In this document: piece by piece, positions 51,954-64,000 of the stretch
Layout of the letters: every line of letters begins with the position of its first letter
Position numbering within the stretch: the first letter of the stretch is position 1
NCBI GenBank assembly: GCA_033439255.1
Contig: CM065879.1
Location: forward strand, 4,532,501 to 4,596,500
From: Hericium rajendrae
Lineage: Eukaryota; Basidiomycota; Agaricomycetes; Russulales; Hericiaceae
Reading direction: 5' to 3'
Length of the DNA stretch: 64,000 nucleotides
Made by a program: the position numbers and the translations under genes
Notes under the pieces: generated by a model
The model's input: the letters and a program-made list of their open reading frames with translations, nothing else
Told to the model about the DNA's origin: nothing
The model's database searches: none

Positions 51954-54900
51954 ATGGCTTATCCACTTTATTGGCCCGCAAAATACTTCTTTTACGCCAT
52001 CGGTAATACACCAGCAGTCTGCCTAACTCGAGATGTGGCGCCAGAAGAAGATGTGGATCTGCTCTTACTCGGATGTGGAGAATCGCGAAATGTGTTATAC
52101 ACCATCTTCTGTGAACCTCTCGATGGTATGTCTTTCTGAATTCTGCATGGCTTGGTTCTTATCTCCACCTCAGCGTCACGCAGAGTGGATTTTACATGCT
52201 GCGACATAGATCCAGCTATCTTGGGTGCGTTCTTCACTCCTGCCCATGCGAGACAATCTCACAAATGAGCACAGCTCGTAATGTCTTATTATTCAGCCTA
52301 GTCGCGGACGGGAAGCCTGTAGCTCAGATATGGAACATCAATTTCCATATGTACTTGGACAAGAAGTCGCATTTGATTCTGGTGGAGCAATGCAAGAAGC
52401 TCATCGAGTTCTCGGAGACTCATGAACGCTGGGCTGAATCGCCTTATGGCGCTTTCCTTCGGATGTCATCCGATTATACCCTCAGCGAGCTCCATAGACA
52501 TTGGGGCCTTTATTTACAATGAACGATTTCCATCTAGTCGACTGAAACCCGTACGCAATGCATTCACGGAGCAGTCGAAATCTTCATCGCGCATCGCGGT
52601 ACTTGGCTCAAGTCGCTCCGCTGGTCCGCTCATGGCTTTCATGGGTCAGACAGCATCGGAACACTTCCAGCAATATTGGAAGACCGGGATATCATCTTCT
52701 TCTCCAAGGGACATCGAAGCGGCAACCCTGCTGAACCCCACCTTCGTCTATTCCCTCGCTGGTGAAGGCTGCAACTTACATTATGGATCTGATCCTCTGA
52801 CATCCTTTCATCTCGCCGCACTGTTCGGAAATTCGAAGAAGTCCGTGACGGTCTCGCAGATGATCCAAGCTGCCAAAGCCGAGTTCGCAGACTGGTGCTC
52901 TGCATACCGTGCATCCGTTTCCGCGACATCGTCCGCCCGGCCAGTCATTCGCTTTCTCACTGCTGAAGCGACTGTCGCATGTCGTTCCATCCACGTAATG
53001 GCGACGACTGGAACGCTCAAGCTCAACATTGCTGTTGCTCAATGGAAGACACAGCTCATGGAGCTCAGCAGGGATGAATACGTCGCGCGCCGAGCACCAA
53101 CCATGTTCAACGTCATCGAGACATCAAATTTAGATGATCATCTCGGACCCTTCAATGTTCTGACGGCAGCTGCGCCTCTGTTGTATCCCAAACCGTCTAG
53201 CGTGCTTTACACGGAATCGGTCTTATCCATCGGCGAAGATGCAACAAAGGAGTTCGTAGAGCATTTATACGCTGATATCACCTCTCTGGCACTGATCATC
53301 GGCTTGTGTCCTGTCGCCTATCTCTCTGGATTCACGTCACGATCAAACACCCACGAGCTTATGTTCCACAAGCAGATGAAACAAAAGCAGGTGCTAACCC
53401 ATTCCACCAGGTGACTACGTGGAAGGCTCCCACCTCGGGAGATCCTCATATTGCTGAAGGTCTGGGTCGCGGCGGGTCTCCTCCCATCGCTTTCGACTCG
53501 CGCCAACTTGCCACGCTCCTATACGACATGTATCATCAGCTTTTTGAACAACAAGATTCCATGACATTTTACGAGCGCCATAAGCATAACTACACCAAAG
53601 CCGTCAATGTTTCCGACGTGGTTCACTATGTGCGCGAGAGTTTTGTCTTGCTTCTCAAGCTTGTTCGAGATCGGCACAATATTTCCAATCAGCAGTGGAC
53701 TCAAATTATGGACTACTTCTTCTCATTTCTCAGAGCCGACAAGTCTATGCCAATGGACACCATGAATCGCCATGACTTCTGCGCTCAACTCTATCGGCAT
53801 GGTGTTTATACCATGGCTGACTATCGACTTCCACTATCAAAAAATGGTAGATTCGTTCACTGGTCCAATGTGACGCCCGTTGTGCGTATCATTCTGACAG
53901 TCCCTCGAGAAAAGCTTTCTCTACTGGAGCATAGCCCAGCTGACGAGATTGGGACACCGGTTCTCGTATGCGGCGTTCGTGGGAAGTTCACGCAGAATAT
54001 CTTTCATCTGTTCATATCGCATGGGGCAGAGCCTTATCCATGGGTACAAAAATTCGTCCGTGGGCCATGTTCGAAGAAGACCCCGAAGGACGCAAGGGTC
54101 AATCATCGCTGGTCGTGTCATTTGTCATGTCAACCGCTCTTCTGACCGACTTCGAGCCTCCTGAAAACCTTAACGTCGAGTTTATGCTTTATAGTAATCC
54201 CCTGAATACGATGAAGTTCGTCAAGCATTTTGGTCTGGGGCTGGCAATTCATAGTGCTCCACTCATGGACGAGTCCCAAGTCATCGTTCTTCCCGAAGAT
54301 CCTCTTCCCGACAAGAAAGCGACCATAGCGCCGTCATCGTCCGCACTCGACATCTCTTCACAGCTGGGACCGGCGGACCCCGTAGCAATCGACTTCGACG
54401 AGCAGTGCGAGCTAGTCGCGTCCATGACATCTCACATTTCCGTACATAACACAGATGTTCAGCACCTTGTCCAGTCCGGGGCCACTCCGCAAGTCTCTCA
54501 GATCTCACCGTGCGGGATGAGAGTCGAGCTGGAACATCTTCAGCAGGATCTATACTTTCCCTTCCCCGTGGTCGGAAGTCAGAACAAGATCCGAATTGCA
54601 AGGAAATCTCTATACATTGAGGTGCGCGTTTCATGTTCAACACCATGATATCAGTGGAGACGACGCAACTTACGCGGCTTCCTGATATCTAGGTTGTTGT
54701 ACCTCCAGCAGGTCCATTCAAACCTGATGGCATGAAGCTTAACCAATTTCCTGTTATGCGTCACAACCTAGTCCTCAACCCATGGAACATCCATCGCATC
54801 AATCTACCTCAGCTACCTGTTCTCGATGTCAAGGTCTCGAAACTGAACCAATGGCTCAATGTTCACGTCACCTCCATGATGTCCACTCGTGAATTGAGCT

Positions 54901-55617
54901 TGCGAAAAAAGCACGAGGGTGACCATCTCATGCTCATCAAAGATTCGCTTCATACGATCTTTGTCCGGTCGGCCGGGACCAAGGGCGGGCCCCCACAGCA
55001 TCTTTTTACCCTGACTGATGTCGTCACAGATAACTGCGATACACTGTTCTTCATCAATGATCTGCGATACGACCTGCATTCTCACACTGTGGTCTGCGAT
55101 GGATACGTGCTACCTCTGCAGACGTGCCCTCTTGCAGACGATTAACAGGGAATTCAGCAGACTAATCGCTGAAGGAAAACCCGTGTCAGTGTCCGTGTAT
55201 GAAGGCGAGATGCGCGCGTGGAAGCAACTGCTCCCCGCGTTCGTCGAGCGCTGCCGCTCATGGCAGCACACCGAAAACTGCGAGTACGCGTCGCAAGGCC
55301 GGGTTCCATTGAGCGAAGAGATGGAAGAGATCCCTCTGTGTAGCTGCGGCCGAGGCAAAGACACCGAGGGGATGAACAAGAACGCATTATGGAAGCCACT
55401 CGCGCCGTATGTCACGCGGATTGCCTTGTCGCCACTGTTCGCAGTGTCTTACCTGGAGAGCATCGGCCGCGATCCCGACGCGCACAAGTGCTATGTCTGC
55501 CGCGGGAAGGGCAAGCCGAAGTTGAAGGCCTGCATGGGATGTAGGAAGGTGCGCTACTGCTCGCCGGATTGTCAGAAGCAGGATTGGAAGGCGCATAAGC
55601 CAAAGTGTAAGCCATAG
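51954..55617 (+). pseudogene. DUF4470-MYND protein, copy 2, several frame breaks
   Basis: Inverted paralog of the gene at 9608-13297. Start MAYPLYWPAKYFFYAIGNT, then APEEDVDLLLLGCGESRNVL, LFSLVADGKPVAQIWNINFH, HLILVEQCKKLIEFSETHER, and the long middle region (EHFQQYWKTGISSSSPRDIE, LATLLYDMYHQLFEQQD). LFFINDLRYDLHSHTVVCDG and WKPLAPYVTRIALSPLFAV precede an intact MYND finger whose Cys/His ligands lie in HKCYVCRGKG, ACMGCRKVRYCSPDC and WKAHKPKCKP (55491-55614). The frame changes at about 52511-52530 (after HRHWGLY), 53385-53402, 53998-54005 and 55105-55140. All four are in sequence that aligns with continuous reading in copy 1, while copy 1 is broken elsewhere. Either copy could be functional only if these indels are artefacts. 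Confidence 0.85.
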
Positions 55618-55720
55618 ATAAATTATTAGCTCAATCTCACACCATGTTACATTACATGGACATTTACATCGAGACGTTCCATACGCAGATCATTGTACTG
55701 TATCTTGGTTTCGATAAACT

Positions 55721-57750
55721 TTACTCTGTTCTGATAATCAAATCTGCCAGAATTGTTTGAAGGTGAAGCAGTTGCGCATCACTCGGCACCAAGGAATGGC
55801 TTCTTCGCTTTCCCCGAACCCTTTCGACATCGGTGCTCGAGGAGGGCCGTCCTCCGAGGGGCATCCTTATGGTCGAAGACAGGTCTCCGAGACTAATGAT
55901 ACCATCCGCCTTTCTTCCAAGCTCCTCTCGGATAGAGTCTCGAGAATTGAGGCTAGTGAGAACAAATAAGGATATAGTGTGGGTTTGCAGCGAGCGAAGA
56001 CACATACATGGACAGTAGTAAACAAGAGTACACTGCATAAATGTGAGTATAACGAAATCGAGGAGTCCGAGGCCACTCACGCCGTACGCAGATGAAATAG
56101 AAGGGCGCGTTGATCAATGTGTTCGTAGCCAGTCGCCACTGATACGACGACTGCGTTCAGCTGAGGAACTCCACCTGCAGAATGCTGAGAACTTACAGCA
56201 ATCAGGCACGCGATAGTGAACGTTCTACGGGATGCATGGGTCAGGAGGGATCGGTAAACGAGTTCTGGACATTGACTCGCGTTGTTAAGAGGCCTGGCAT
56301 TTTGTTCAGTAATGTGGAACTTAGCAGAGCAGATGGGTTGAATCCTACATGTATTCAACGAGTACGCAATGATTCGGTTAATGGCCTTGGTCGTCCTGAG
56401 AACGCTCTTGAGTATCGAATATGAAAGCATCAGTCTGAGGATAACCGACTCACGACTTGATTGATGTCCGCTGTCGTTTAAGGTAATAAATCGTCGCTGC
56501 GGAGATTAGCGTGTCACAAGCAATGTCCATGGACAGAGATGCCGTGGTATAAGACTGAAAGAACCAATCTTAGTAGACCGCACCAATGAAAGCAGTCGAA
56601 AATGCAGCTCACAGCCATTGCCCCTGTGTTTGCAAAGAAAACGGCTTGGAAGCTGATGTTTAGATCAGGAAAAAGTTCATCATCGAATTGTCGACCCCGA
56701 CCACGTACGCGGTCACATCATATGCTACGACCGAATATCTGTAAATAAGATGCCACATTGGAGGACATGAGCACAGTACCGATTGTCATGGCTGACAAAG
56801 TGATCGTCAGTGGCAGACATTGATGAAGAGTGATAGAAGGCGGACCAAACTGCGCAACGCTCAGCAAGACACTATATTATGCGTCAGCGTCGAGGATGCA
56901 GCAGAGAGAAAGCCAACTGTACAATCGTCACCGGGATGAGGAGACGTTCATGGCTGACTGAAAATTACGTTCGAATGAATTCTTGAGTCAACGAAGATAA
57001 CAAACGTACAACGGTATATGCGGTATGCGAAAAACCTAAATAAATTCAGAAAAAAAATAAGCTTGAAACATGTGAGTGAACTGACAGCTGAACCATGGCG
57101 CCGACGAAACCCTGATAGACAGATCACATCACCATTCGTTGCAATTCAATCTATGCGTTGGACTCACCCCTATAGGCACTTGAACCTAGTTGCTTATCTT
57201 TAGTAGAATGAGAAAGTCGCAGCATGAAGAGGACGAACAAGAAGACTCCTGAGAAGACGAAATCAGTTGTTACGAAATTGCGCGGAAAGTGAGGTGAAGG
57301 TCGGGACGACATACCAAGTTCCTCGCGCGAGAACCGCATAGTCCCCGAAATTTGTGACTGTATAGTGGTAGATGGTTGTCTCCAGTAGTGCGACGTGGAA
57401 TGAGTCGAGCACGCTGAATGTGAATCAAACATCTGCGAAGACTCATACTATATAAACCTGAGCATACAATACAGTGGCGACCTGAGCGTCGATTCATCAG
57501 ATCTGGCTTTCATAAGTGAAGACGGCAGGAACGCGGACTTACATATGCCTTCAACAATTTTCCATCCCTTGCGCTATGCTCTATGTAGTAGAGATAGGCT
57601 TGAAGGCAGGTAATTCCGTAGATTCTGCGTGAGGCGCAGGTCAGGCATGAGGATGAGGATGAGATCCTGGCGTTTGGCTCACACAGTTGAGATGAGGACA
57701 CCGACCTGGGCAGCACCCAGGAGATTGTCGAGCGGAAGAAGCGTGGGCAT
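55721..57750 (-). CDS. DUF6534-type multi-pass membrane protein 3
   Basis: Start at 57750: MPTLLPLDNLLGAAQVGVLI followed by STV. After an intron come YGITCLQAYLYYIEHSARDG, then VLDSFHVALLETTIYHYTVT, NFGDYAVLAR, YTTASLSMDIACDTLISAAT, IYYLKRQRTSIKS, TTKAINRIIAYSLNTC and FYFICV. The C-terminal tail begins VLTSLNSRDSIREELGRKAD and ends at 55721. Order and motifs match DUF6534 (N-terminal DNxxGA, YHYTVTNFGD, Tyr-Leu-Lys-x-x-Arg loop, TSLNSRD). About nine short introns are inferred; several middle exons between 56460 and 57150 could not be read cleanly, so decay there is possible. It is closely related to the divergent gene at 60481-62417. Function unknown. Confidence 0.75.
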
Positions 57751-57780
57751 GGCGAACAGATGGGGGTTTGACGACACTAT

Positions 57781-58620
57781 TCATGGATGCTCGATCATAT
57801 TAAACTGTCGAGCCAGGGGACACAAATGATCGCATCGGATGGATCGTGGACGGCGAGGAAGCCTGAAGGGTGCTAGACGCATCTTGCACTGCCGACGTTG
57901 TTCTGAGATTCGAAGTGAATGACCTGAAAGCGTCCGACTATACGCTATCTCGCCCTGCTTGAAGCAACATTGGCGCCCAGCAATGGAGATCATCTGACGA
58001 GCGAGGGCCACCTTCCAGGACCAAAAGGTGATCGAACCTCTCAGGCCATCTTCAGGAAATCGAGACCGGTAGCAAAAAAGGCCACGAATCGCACCAGGAC
58101 AACGGGTGCACTGCAGATGACGACCTGATACGGTGAACCCTGAGAGTTGGATGGAGCGCGAACCGCTGACCACCATGAGCCGACACCGGTCTGCAGATGG
58201 CCGATGAACCTTCTTTCGAATCGATAGCAGCTGGAAAACAAGGCCATCGACAACGCAGTACAACAGAAGACAAGAGACTGCGAAGACCACATGTGGCATG
58301 AGCTTGATAGGGGCAGGAATCTCCCACTGGTTGACTAGGACTTCGTGATTGAATGATGTACAAGACCGTACAGCACTGTCGAGATCATCATACACCGCAA
58401 GATGCAACGGTAAGGCGCAAAGATCAACATGTCTTGAGCATGAAGAATTGGAATTTGGAATTTGGAAGACAGGTGCTGCTCTGAGTAGAATCGATTAATC
58501 GCCTGCCAGCACCGTAGGCCGCGTTCCAAGCTGACACAAGAAAACGGTGAGTGTTAGTGAGATCCAGAGAACAAATGGAAAGCCAGTACAGCAGCAATGG
58601 GGCCGTATGGGATAGTTCCA
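57781..58620 (-). other. Unrecognised open frames upstream of DUF6534 protein 3
   Basis: A 208-codon minus-strand frame (57781-58407) and shorter ones up to 58621 are open here. They include a hydrophobic segment VVFAVSCLLLYCVVDGLVF and the phrase WNAAYGAGRRLI, but no family could be recognised and splice sites are unclear. It may be a gene fragment, 5' untranslated sequence of DUF6534 protein 3, or chance. Confidence 0.25.
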
Positions 58621-60480
58621 TCTAGAGGCTGAGAATGGAGGCAGTTGTGAATTTCGGTGGTGTTGATTAATTGATTGTATCGATAAATCATTACTGGCGC
58701 CGTCACCTTAAAGCTGGCCGGGCTCACCTTTTCTCGCCGTCTCTATTGGTCCCATCCCATCGCCATGATCGTGCCACATTTGATGCATCATACCGACTGA
58801 AATCACCCCTCATCATGCAATGTCTATCCATGCATCGCACTGGCGTGCTCAAAACATATATATCTTCCAAACAAACTGTCAAATCTTGAACTATAAACTT
58901 TCCGCGGACCGCGGTATCCAGCGCTGGGGAGTCGTTCAGTTTAAATTGAAATTCGAGAGTCGAGCTTCGCACTGGGAAGGTGAGTGCGACAGAAACGATA
59001 AGCGTCTTTACCAACGAGTTACGGAACTCCCTAGATCTCATTCTCGCAACCAACAGCGCCAGCTCACGCCAGTGATCATCATCATATGTTCCTGACTGAC
59101 ATCAAGCAGGCGACGATGGCATTCGGGGATTGACCCAGGTCCCACCGGAAAGTAGTCAGATACCCACTCGGGTGTTTCACGGTACATCTTTTATTTTGAT
59201 GTTCCGTTCTCCACGTCAAACGTTGAATATCTTACCACTGCATTATGTCATGTTTTAGTCCTCTGCACAGCGCAGGCTGTTGTATTCGCGTCTGGTGTGT
59301 GGTTCTTCGTGCATGCCGTACTCCATCTTGTGCTCACAGTGTGTTATGCAGGGTCGATAGTGGCGCAGGCGCAATTGTTCCTCGGATATGCTGAGGGCAT
59401 GTGCGCAGCCACTTCCTAGGATGCCGCGTTTGTGTCCCCAGCTCTTTGTTCTGGGGTGTTCAACATGTTTGCGTTTTAACCTGTGAGTTTCGCCTGATGG
59501 AAAAAAAAAAATGATGAAATACGATGTCATATTTCATTGCAGGCAATACAGACAAACATCGTTCGAGTTTCTGCCGATAAGGGCGACAACAGTGTTGCGG
59601 GCCATAACTCTTTCTCGTTTTGGCTCATGGATTGTGTATCTTGAGGAAGATGCTCCACACTCTCATAACTGTTCGTCCCTGCTGAACAACGCGCATCACT
59701 CACGCGCGATCGGACAGTGTCCTGTGCTGAAGAGCACCCTGTACGAACAGACGGAATCCTACACATCTATCACCCGTCTTAACTCCACAAATGACTGTAC
59801 GCAGTATGAAAGCCACACTTGGAAGTGGCATGATGCACGAGGCCAGTCAGTGCAGCTGGCCCTGCAGCGCCTCCCATCGACGACGTGGCGATGTCCCAAA
59901 GTCGTGTTCGACTGAATGGCAAGTACCTCTATTTCTATAAACGAGGTGATACTTCCGCCGCGGGCATGCTTCCGCGCTATCAGACGCCCATCTCGCCACG
60001 GCTGACTCCGAGAGATGCGCCCTCTACGGTCCTCAAAATAACTTCAGTGAGCCTCAACACAGCAAATCGTCTTCCTCCGCCTCACTAGTTGCGAGACGCT
60101 GCGTTATTGTAGTCATGTCGACATGGTGTGTTGCAAGGATATCTCATGGGGAACGACTGAATCAATCTAACAGTTACTGAGTTTCCCAGAACCTTTTCGC
60201 GATCGAGCCTCAGCCACAATCAATCACCACGAACTCACGAGAGTTCTGCCATCCTAACTAGTAAGTCTGTTTTACCAATACATAGGTCGATATCAGCTCG
60301 TCCATCGACATCTACTTTGATGATCAGAAGACGAATCATAAATCCAAGATTGGACCCAGTGTTAGATGAGACAGTCTATCGGTAACAAAGTCTCAAAACA
60401 CCGAGATATTTGCAATCGTTACAAAAGACCCCTTGAGGACTATGTTCAGGCCAGCATTTGTCTCATCTCTGTTTCTCACC
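58621..60480. other. Long intergenic stretch between divergent DUF6534 genes
   Basis: About 1.9 kb with no supported gene. Open frames at 58724-59053 (minus) and 59511-59915 (plus, 134 codons) show no motif. There is a run of ten or more A at about 59503-59512 and a TATA-like catatatatatc near 58855. The region probably contains the promoter of DUF6534 protein 4. Confidence 0.4.
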
Positions 60481-62417
60481 ATGCCTACACTCATTCCTGT
60501 TGACAATATCATTGGGGCAGCTGAAATCGGTGTTCTTGTCTCCACCCTGTAGGCGCTATCTCGATGCAGGCGCAGTTATCATATCTGATGCCTTTGTGGG
60601 TACGACAGGATTTTTGGTATCACCTGCCTGCAAGTTTACCGATACTATACCGAACATTGTGAACGTGATAGGACGTTTTTGAAGATTTGGGTACGTTCGC
60701 GATTTCTGCACGCTGTTCTCAAACTGTAATTCTAAAGACCCTCTTCAACATTAGGTCGCTGCTGTGATGTGAATTCCGATCTCGTTTGTATCACTGTTTA
60801 GGAGCATTTGATTCGCGCTTTGCCAGGGTGCTCGATACATTTCACATGACACTGCTCGCCACATGCATATACCATTATACTGTGACAAATTACGGTGATT
60901 ACGGCGTTCTTGCACGTTCAACATGGTAAGTCTGACCTCTATGCTCACGAGTGAGCCCAATCTAAATGATAAATGGATTCCAGGAGTTTACTTGTGCGTT
61001 CTGATTCCATTTTCTATGTATGTCAAAAACACTCAAAGGATTGATCAGGTGGAAATTCCCATCTCGCAGTGCGTCTCCCAGAAGGAGTGCCAGACATACA
61101 GCTCATGCAGACAGAACAGGACCTCCTTTGTGTCATGGTCCAGCTGTGTGCCAATTTCAACGTGAACATGTCAATATGTTACTAATGTCTGCGGCCAGGT
61201 TCTATGTGTATCGTATATACCGCCGTACGCCTCTCTCCACAACTTCTACTGCAGACTGAACTGACAGTTTTTCAGTTAACCAAAACCATCTGACCATGCC
61301 TCTGGTCATTGTATGTCCTCCGCTCTGCAGCATCTGAATGCGAATGACAAGGCTTGTCTAGACCATCCTGTGTTTTGCACAATTAGGTGAGCTGATAATT
61401 CGACGATTTACTATGTTTGATGCTCATCGATTCTGCAGCCATTGCACTCGGTGAATTTGACTTTGTTTTTTGAGCACGGCGGATCCTGATCTCTACGTGC
61501 AGGATACACAATCAAAGCGTACGGGATGCCGATAGTGCAGTAGCTCCATCTGACCTAACGTTGAATTTAGGTTCCAGAAGCCCAACATCGCCGATCTGGC
61601 ATCCATCGAGGTGCATTAGTAAATCGCTCATTACATATTCAAGAGTTATGGAGCTACATTTTGTCTAGTCATTCAACACAGCAGGCTTGGCCCTCAACAT
61701 AGCGTGCGACTCATTCATTGCCATTTGCATGACTTACTACCTGCGCCAGAAATTCACTGGCGTCGCTTCGTGAGTACTTTTGTGAAGTGGGTTCATGCCG
61801 CTGCTTATGCTGAGCAACCATCCAGGACAACCAAAGCCATCAACAAGCTCATCGCGTATTCCATCAACACTTGTATGGTCTGATCGCTAATCTCCACGCT
61901 ATCTGCTCACAAAAATTTGTTTTCCCAGGTCTTATAACAACGTACCAATGTCCGCGAAATCCATTTAAATTGTCCATCTTACCATCATCTTTCACAGGCT
62001 TATCATCCTTGGGAGCCTGATTGCCGTGAGTCCTCCAGAAAATTCCTGCTAAGATTAATCTGATTTCAGGGAACGTTCCGTAAAGTGGCGAGTTCGGGGA
62101 GAAACACTGATCGGGTCTGCGTTCTACTTTGTCGCTGTGCGGTGTAAGCAATCACACGTCCTTTTCATCTCTCGTACTTACACGTTCCCAGTGTTTCATG
62201 TTCTCTCATGTCCATGTGAGTCCTCACTTGTGAAGAAATAGAGCGCGGTGCTCTGACTTTGTTGTCGAGTCTCAACTCTCGCGATGGTCTGCGAGAAGAC
62301 CTAGGCCAAAAAGGAACCAATCTCATCAGCCTTGGTAGACTCGTTCCAGCACTTGGGCGTTCATCAGATGAGACCGGAGGCGAGGCTTCCTGCCGGGATT
62401 GTTGGCAAGAAGGTTGA
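60481..62417 (+). CDS. DUF6534-type multi-pass membrane protein 4
   Basis: Start MPTLIPVDNIIGAAEIGVLV followed by STL is almost the same as DUF6534 protein 3. After an intron follow IFGITCLQVYRYYTEHCERD and RTFLKIW, then VLDTFHMTLLATCIYHYTVT, NYGDYGVLARSTW, RFYVYRIYRR, ACDSFIAICMTYYLRQKFTG, TKAINKLIAYSINTC, and the tail SSLNSRDGLREDLGQKGTNL ending at a TGA at 62415-62417. Motif order matches protein 3 exon for exon. Two middle exons (60960-61180 and 61450-61600) could not be joined convincingly, so it may be partly degenerate. It is divergent from protein 3 across about 2.7 kb. Function unknown. Confidence 0.72.
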
Positions 62418-62556
62418 GGGTGGGATGCAGAAGGTGGTTCTGGTTGGTCAGTGCTCGCAGGCTAGTGTGGCGTCAGATTAGCCTGGCCGTGTTTCGTGAG
62501 TCATCTCATTCTTATGGAATCAGCTTGTACTATAAATGATTAAATTATGCTTGTCA

Positions 62557-62832
62557 TCAATGCCGTGTGAGACGCATGAGGGATAGAACTTGTTCAGTTT
62601 GGTAGGTCGTCCACGCCGTCATCACATCGGCCCCCGGCATGGACTCCAAATTATAGTAGTCTCTGTTGCTAACCTCACACAGAAGGTAACCGTTCTTGTG
62701 CCATACATATCGTCGCCAATAATCCACGTATGGCACCGTCTTCTCAGATAACTTTCGGCATATGTCGCCCCGAGAATCTTGTTTGATCCTCACTGGCCTG
62801 GCCACCATTGTCTCTCTTGAGCTGACTGTCAC
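62557..62832 (-). CDS. Small hypothetical ORF, 91 aa
   Basis: Single open frame beginning MTVSSRETMVARPVRIK and containing VPYVDYWRRYVWHKNGYLL and MPGADVMTAWTTYQTEQV. Aromatic-rich and soluble, with no known motif. It sits in the gap between DUF6534 protein 4 and the alpha/beta-hydrolase and is divergent from the latter. The amino-acid mix is protein-like, but there is no other support. Confidence 0.25.
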   Translation of the reverse strand: MTVSSRETMVARPVRIKQDSRGDICRKLSEKTVPYVDYWRRYVWHKNGYLLCEVSNRDYYNLESMPGADVMTAWTTYQTEQVLSLMRLTRH

Positions 62833-62990
62833 GTTACATGCGGTCAGAGCGTCTAAGAGACAGATACCCTTTTCGAGCAGATCTTGTTCCCAAGGTCCCG
62901 ACGCTGGGAAAGCCTCAACACACCTTTAAATAGTTCGAGCTGACGGGATCTGCAACTGTCATCGTTTAGCACATCCCTGCAGATTTCGCC

Positions 62991-64000
62991 ATGTCGCAAT
63001 ACACCCACCTTTCCATTATTGATCCAGAGTTTGCGAAGGCTTCTGCACTTGTGCCGAGGCCTGACCCTACAGACGACGTCATGGAGATGCGACAGCGCTT
63101 TGATGGCATGACCACGATGGTGAACCAACGCGACAAAGCTTTGTTCCCTCCTGGTGAGTTTCTGTTTTTTAACTCCATCTGAAGCACAGATAACTTAACT
63201 AGACTTGCTTAGAATCTGAACTTCGCATCGAGGAGCACAAGGTGCCTGTCGACGACGGTGAGATCACTGTGCGATGCCATGGTTCCCACGCCCGCTGGAG
63301 GAAGCGCCGGTTCCTTCCCTCTCCTCGTCAATTATCATGGAGGAGGTCCGTCTTATTTGGAATCGATCTATTCTGCAATGTAATCTGATATCTTCCAAGG
63401 ATATACTGTGGGAAACCTGGATCTGGATGATCTCTGGCTGCAACAGGTTTGCGTCGAACAACAAATCTCTGTCGTGAACGTGGGTTATCGGTACGTGCTG
63501 CAGACTCACGGATCACTGCACACCTTAATCTGTTCACACCAGACATGCGCCGGAATTTCCTTGGCCAATCCCCCATAATGACTCATACACGGCACTGAAA
63601 TGGGTGTGTTTAATCGTAGGCCGTGAAAGCCCCACTCTCAGATCCTGATTTCTCGCATGAAGGCTGCAGAAAATGTCTCATTTCTTTGCAGATTTCTAAA
63701 GGCTTTATCGTTGGAGGAACATCTGCTGGAGGCAACATCGCAGCATGTTTGGCGCTCCGTGCTCCAGATGACTCATTCTTTCAAGGACGACCTTGACTGG
63801 CCAGCTTTTGCAGATACCAGCGACCGTATCTCCGCGAAACGTGCCTGAAAAGTGAGTATTCTTAAGGCTTCTGTGCATAAATGTCTCAATCTAAGTAATT
63901 ATTTCGATGTATATTCAAAGCAGAGCTGCTTTCGATGGACATGCCCTTGATACCGGCTTTTTGGACAAGCGCGCGGTCTTCCAGTACTACGGTGCGCTGG
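62991..64000 (+). CDS. Alpha/beta-hydrolase fold-3 (HSL-type) esterase, cut by window end
   Basis: Predicted carboxylesterase of the hormone-sensitive-lipase type. Start MSQYTHLSIIDPEFAKASAL leads to MRQRFDGMTTMVNQRDKALF, then ELRIEEHKVPVDDGEITVRC. Next come PTPAGGSAGSFPLLVNYHGG carrying the HGG oxyanion-hole motif, YTVGNLDLDDLWLQQVCVEQ, ISVVNVGYR, HAPEFPWPIPHNDSYTALKW, and GGTSAGGNIAACLALRAPDD with the nucleophile Ser in GTSAGG. LTGQLLQIPATVSPRNVPEK and RAAFDGHALDTGFLDKRAVF precede the window end. The catalytic Asp and His should lie beyond position 64000. One extra base near 63279-63284 and one missing base near 63788-63794 break the frame inside conserved sequence; the remaining introns fit. 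Confidence 0.85.

Noticed and set aside
58335-58529. Short minus-strand peptide containing ISTVLYG, resembling the DUF6534 opening
   Set aside because: Only a seven-residue match with no continuation of the family pattern in any frame; probably coincidence.

Overview
The window is nuclear DNA from a filamentous basidiomycete. Almost every recognisable gene is split by many short GT-AG introns of roughly 50-60 nt. The families are typical of Agaricomycetes: DUF6534 membrane proteins, DUF4470-MYND proteins, a HAM1-like protein, a CYP63-like P450, an S10 carboxypeptidase of the basidiomycete type and a GH78 rhamnosidase. A wood- or litter-decaying Agaricomycete, perhaps Polyporales, fits best, but this is inference. 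No prokaryotic operon, CRISPR, rRNA or tRNA was seen. Gene models were assembled by eye from exon fragments, so outer ends and some exon borders are approximate.

Layout, left to right. 1-1305 (-): aldo/keto reductase running off the left edge. 2869-6113 (+): serine carboxypeptidase S10-like gene whose nucleophile Ser and catalytic Asp are both replaced. 6228-8990 (-): SNF2-family ATPase/helicase. 9608-13297 (-): DUF4470-MYND gene, copy 1. 13339-14270 (-): unrecognised multi-exon gene. 15020-17396 (+): GH78 alpha-L-rhamnosidase. 18029-19932 (+): DUF6534 protein 1. 20381-20662: two-unit tandem repeat. 20951-23253 (+): CYP63-like P450. 23582-25021 (-) and 25820-27239 (+): divergent paralogous short-chain dehydrogenases. 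27754-29120 (+): multi-pass membrane protein. 29450-29960 (+): amidase relic. 30206-32474 (+): concentrative nucleoside transporter. 33307-35295 (+): second amidase relic with a large internal deletion. 37130-38681 (+): DUF6534 protein 2. 39311-41850 (+): GMC oxidoreductase. 42550-45523 (+): HAM1-like protein. 46031-48779 (-): the most complete amidase. 50878-51259 (+): PI-PLC X-domain fragment. 51954-55617 (+): DUF4470-MYND copy 2. 55721-57750 (-) and 60481-62417 (+): divergent DUF6534 proteins 3 and 4. 62991-64000 (+): alpha/beta-hydrolase running off the right edge.

Two themes stand out. First, local duplication: the DUF4470-MYND gene is present twice in inverted orientation about 39 kb apart, the amidase three times (one near-complete, two deleted), the DUF6534 gene four times, and the dehydrogenase as a divergent pair. 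Second, single-base frame disruptions recur in conserved coding sequence of many unrelated genes, while the P450, both dehydrogenases, the SNF2 gene and the reductase read cleanly. The disruptions could be decay of duplicated accessory genes or residual assembly indels; the sequence alone cannot decide.

Functionally the set looks like an accessory metabolic neighbourhood: oxidoreductases (P450, two SDRs, GMC, AKR), hydrolases (amidase, rhamnosidase, alpha/beta-hydrolase), a nucleoside transporter and several membrane proteins of unknown role. No polyketide synthase, NRPS, terpene cyclase or prenyltransferase is visible, so a secondary-metabolite cluster is not claimed.
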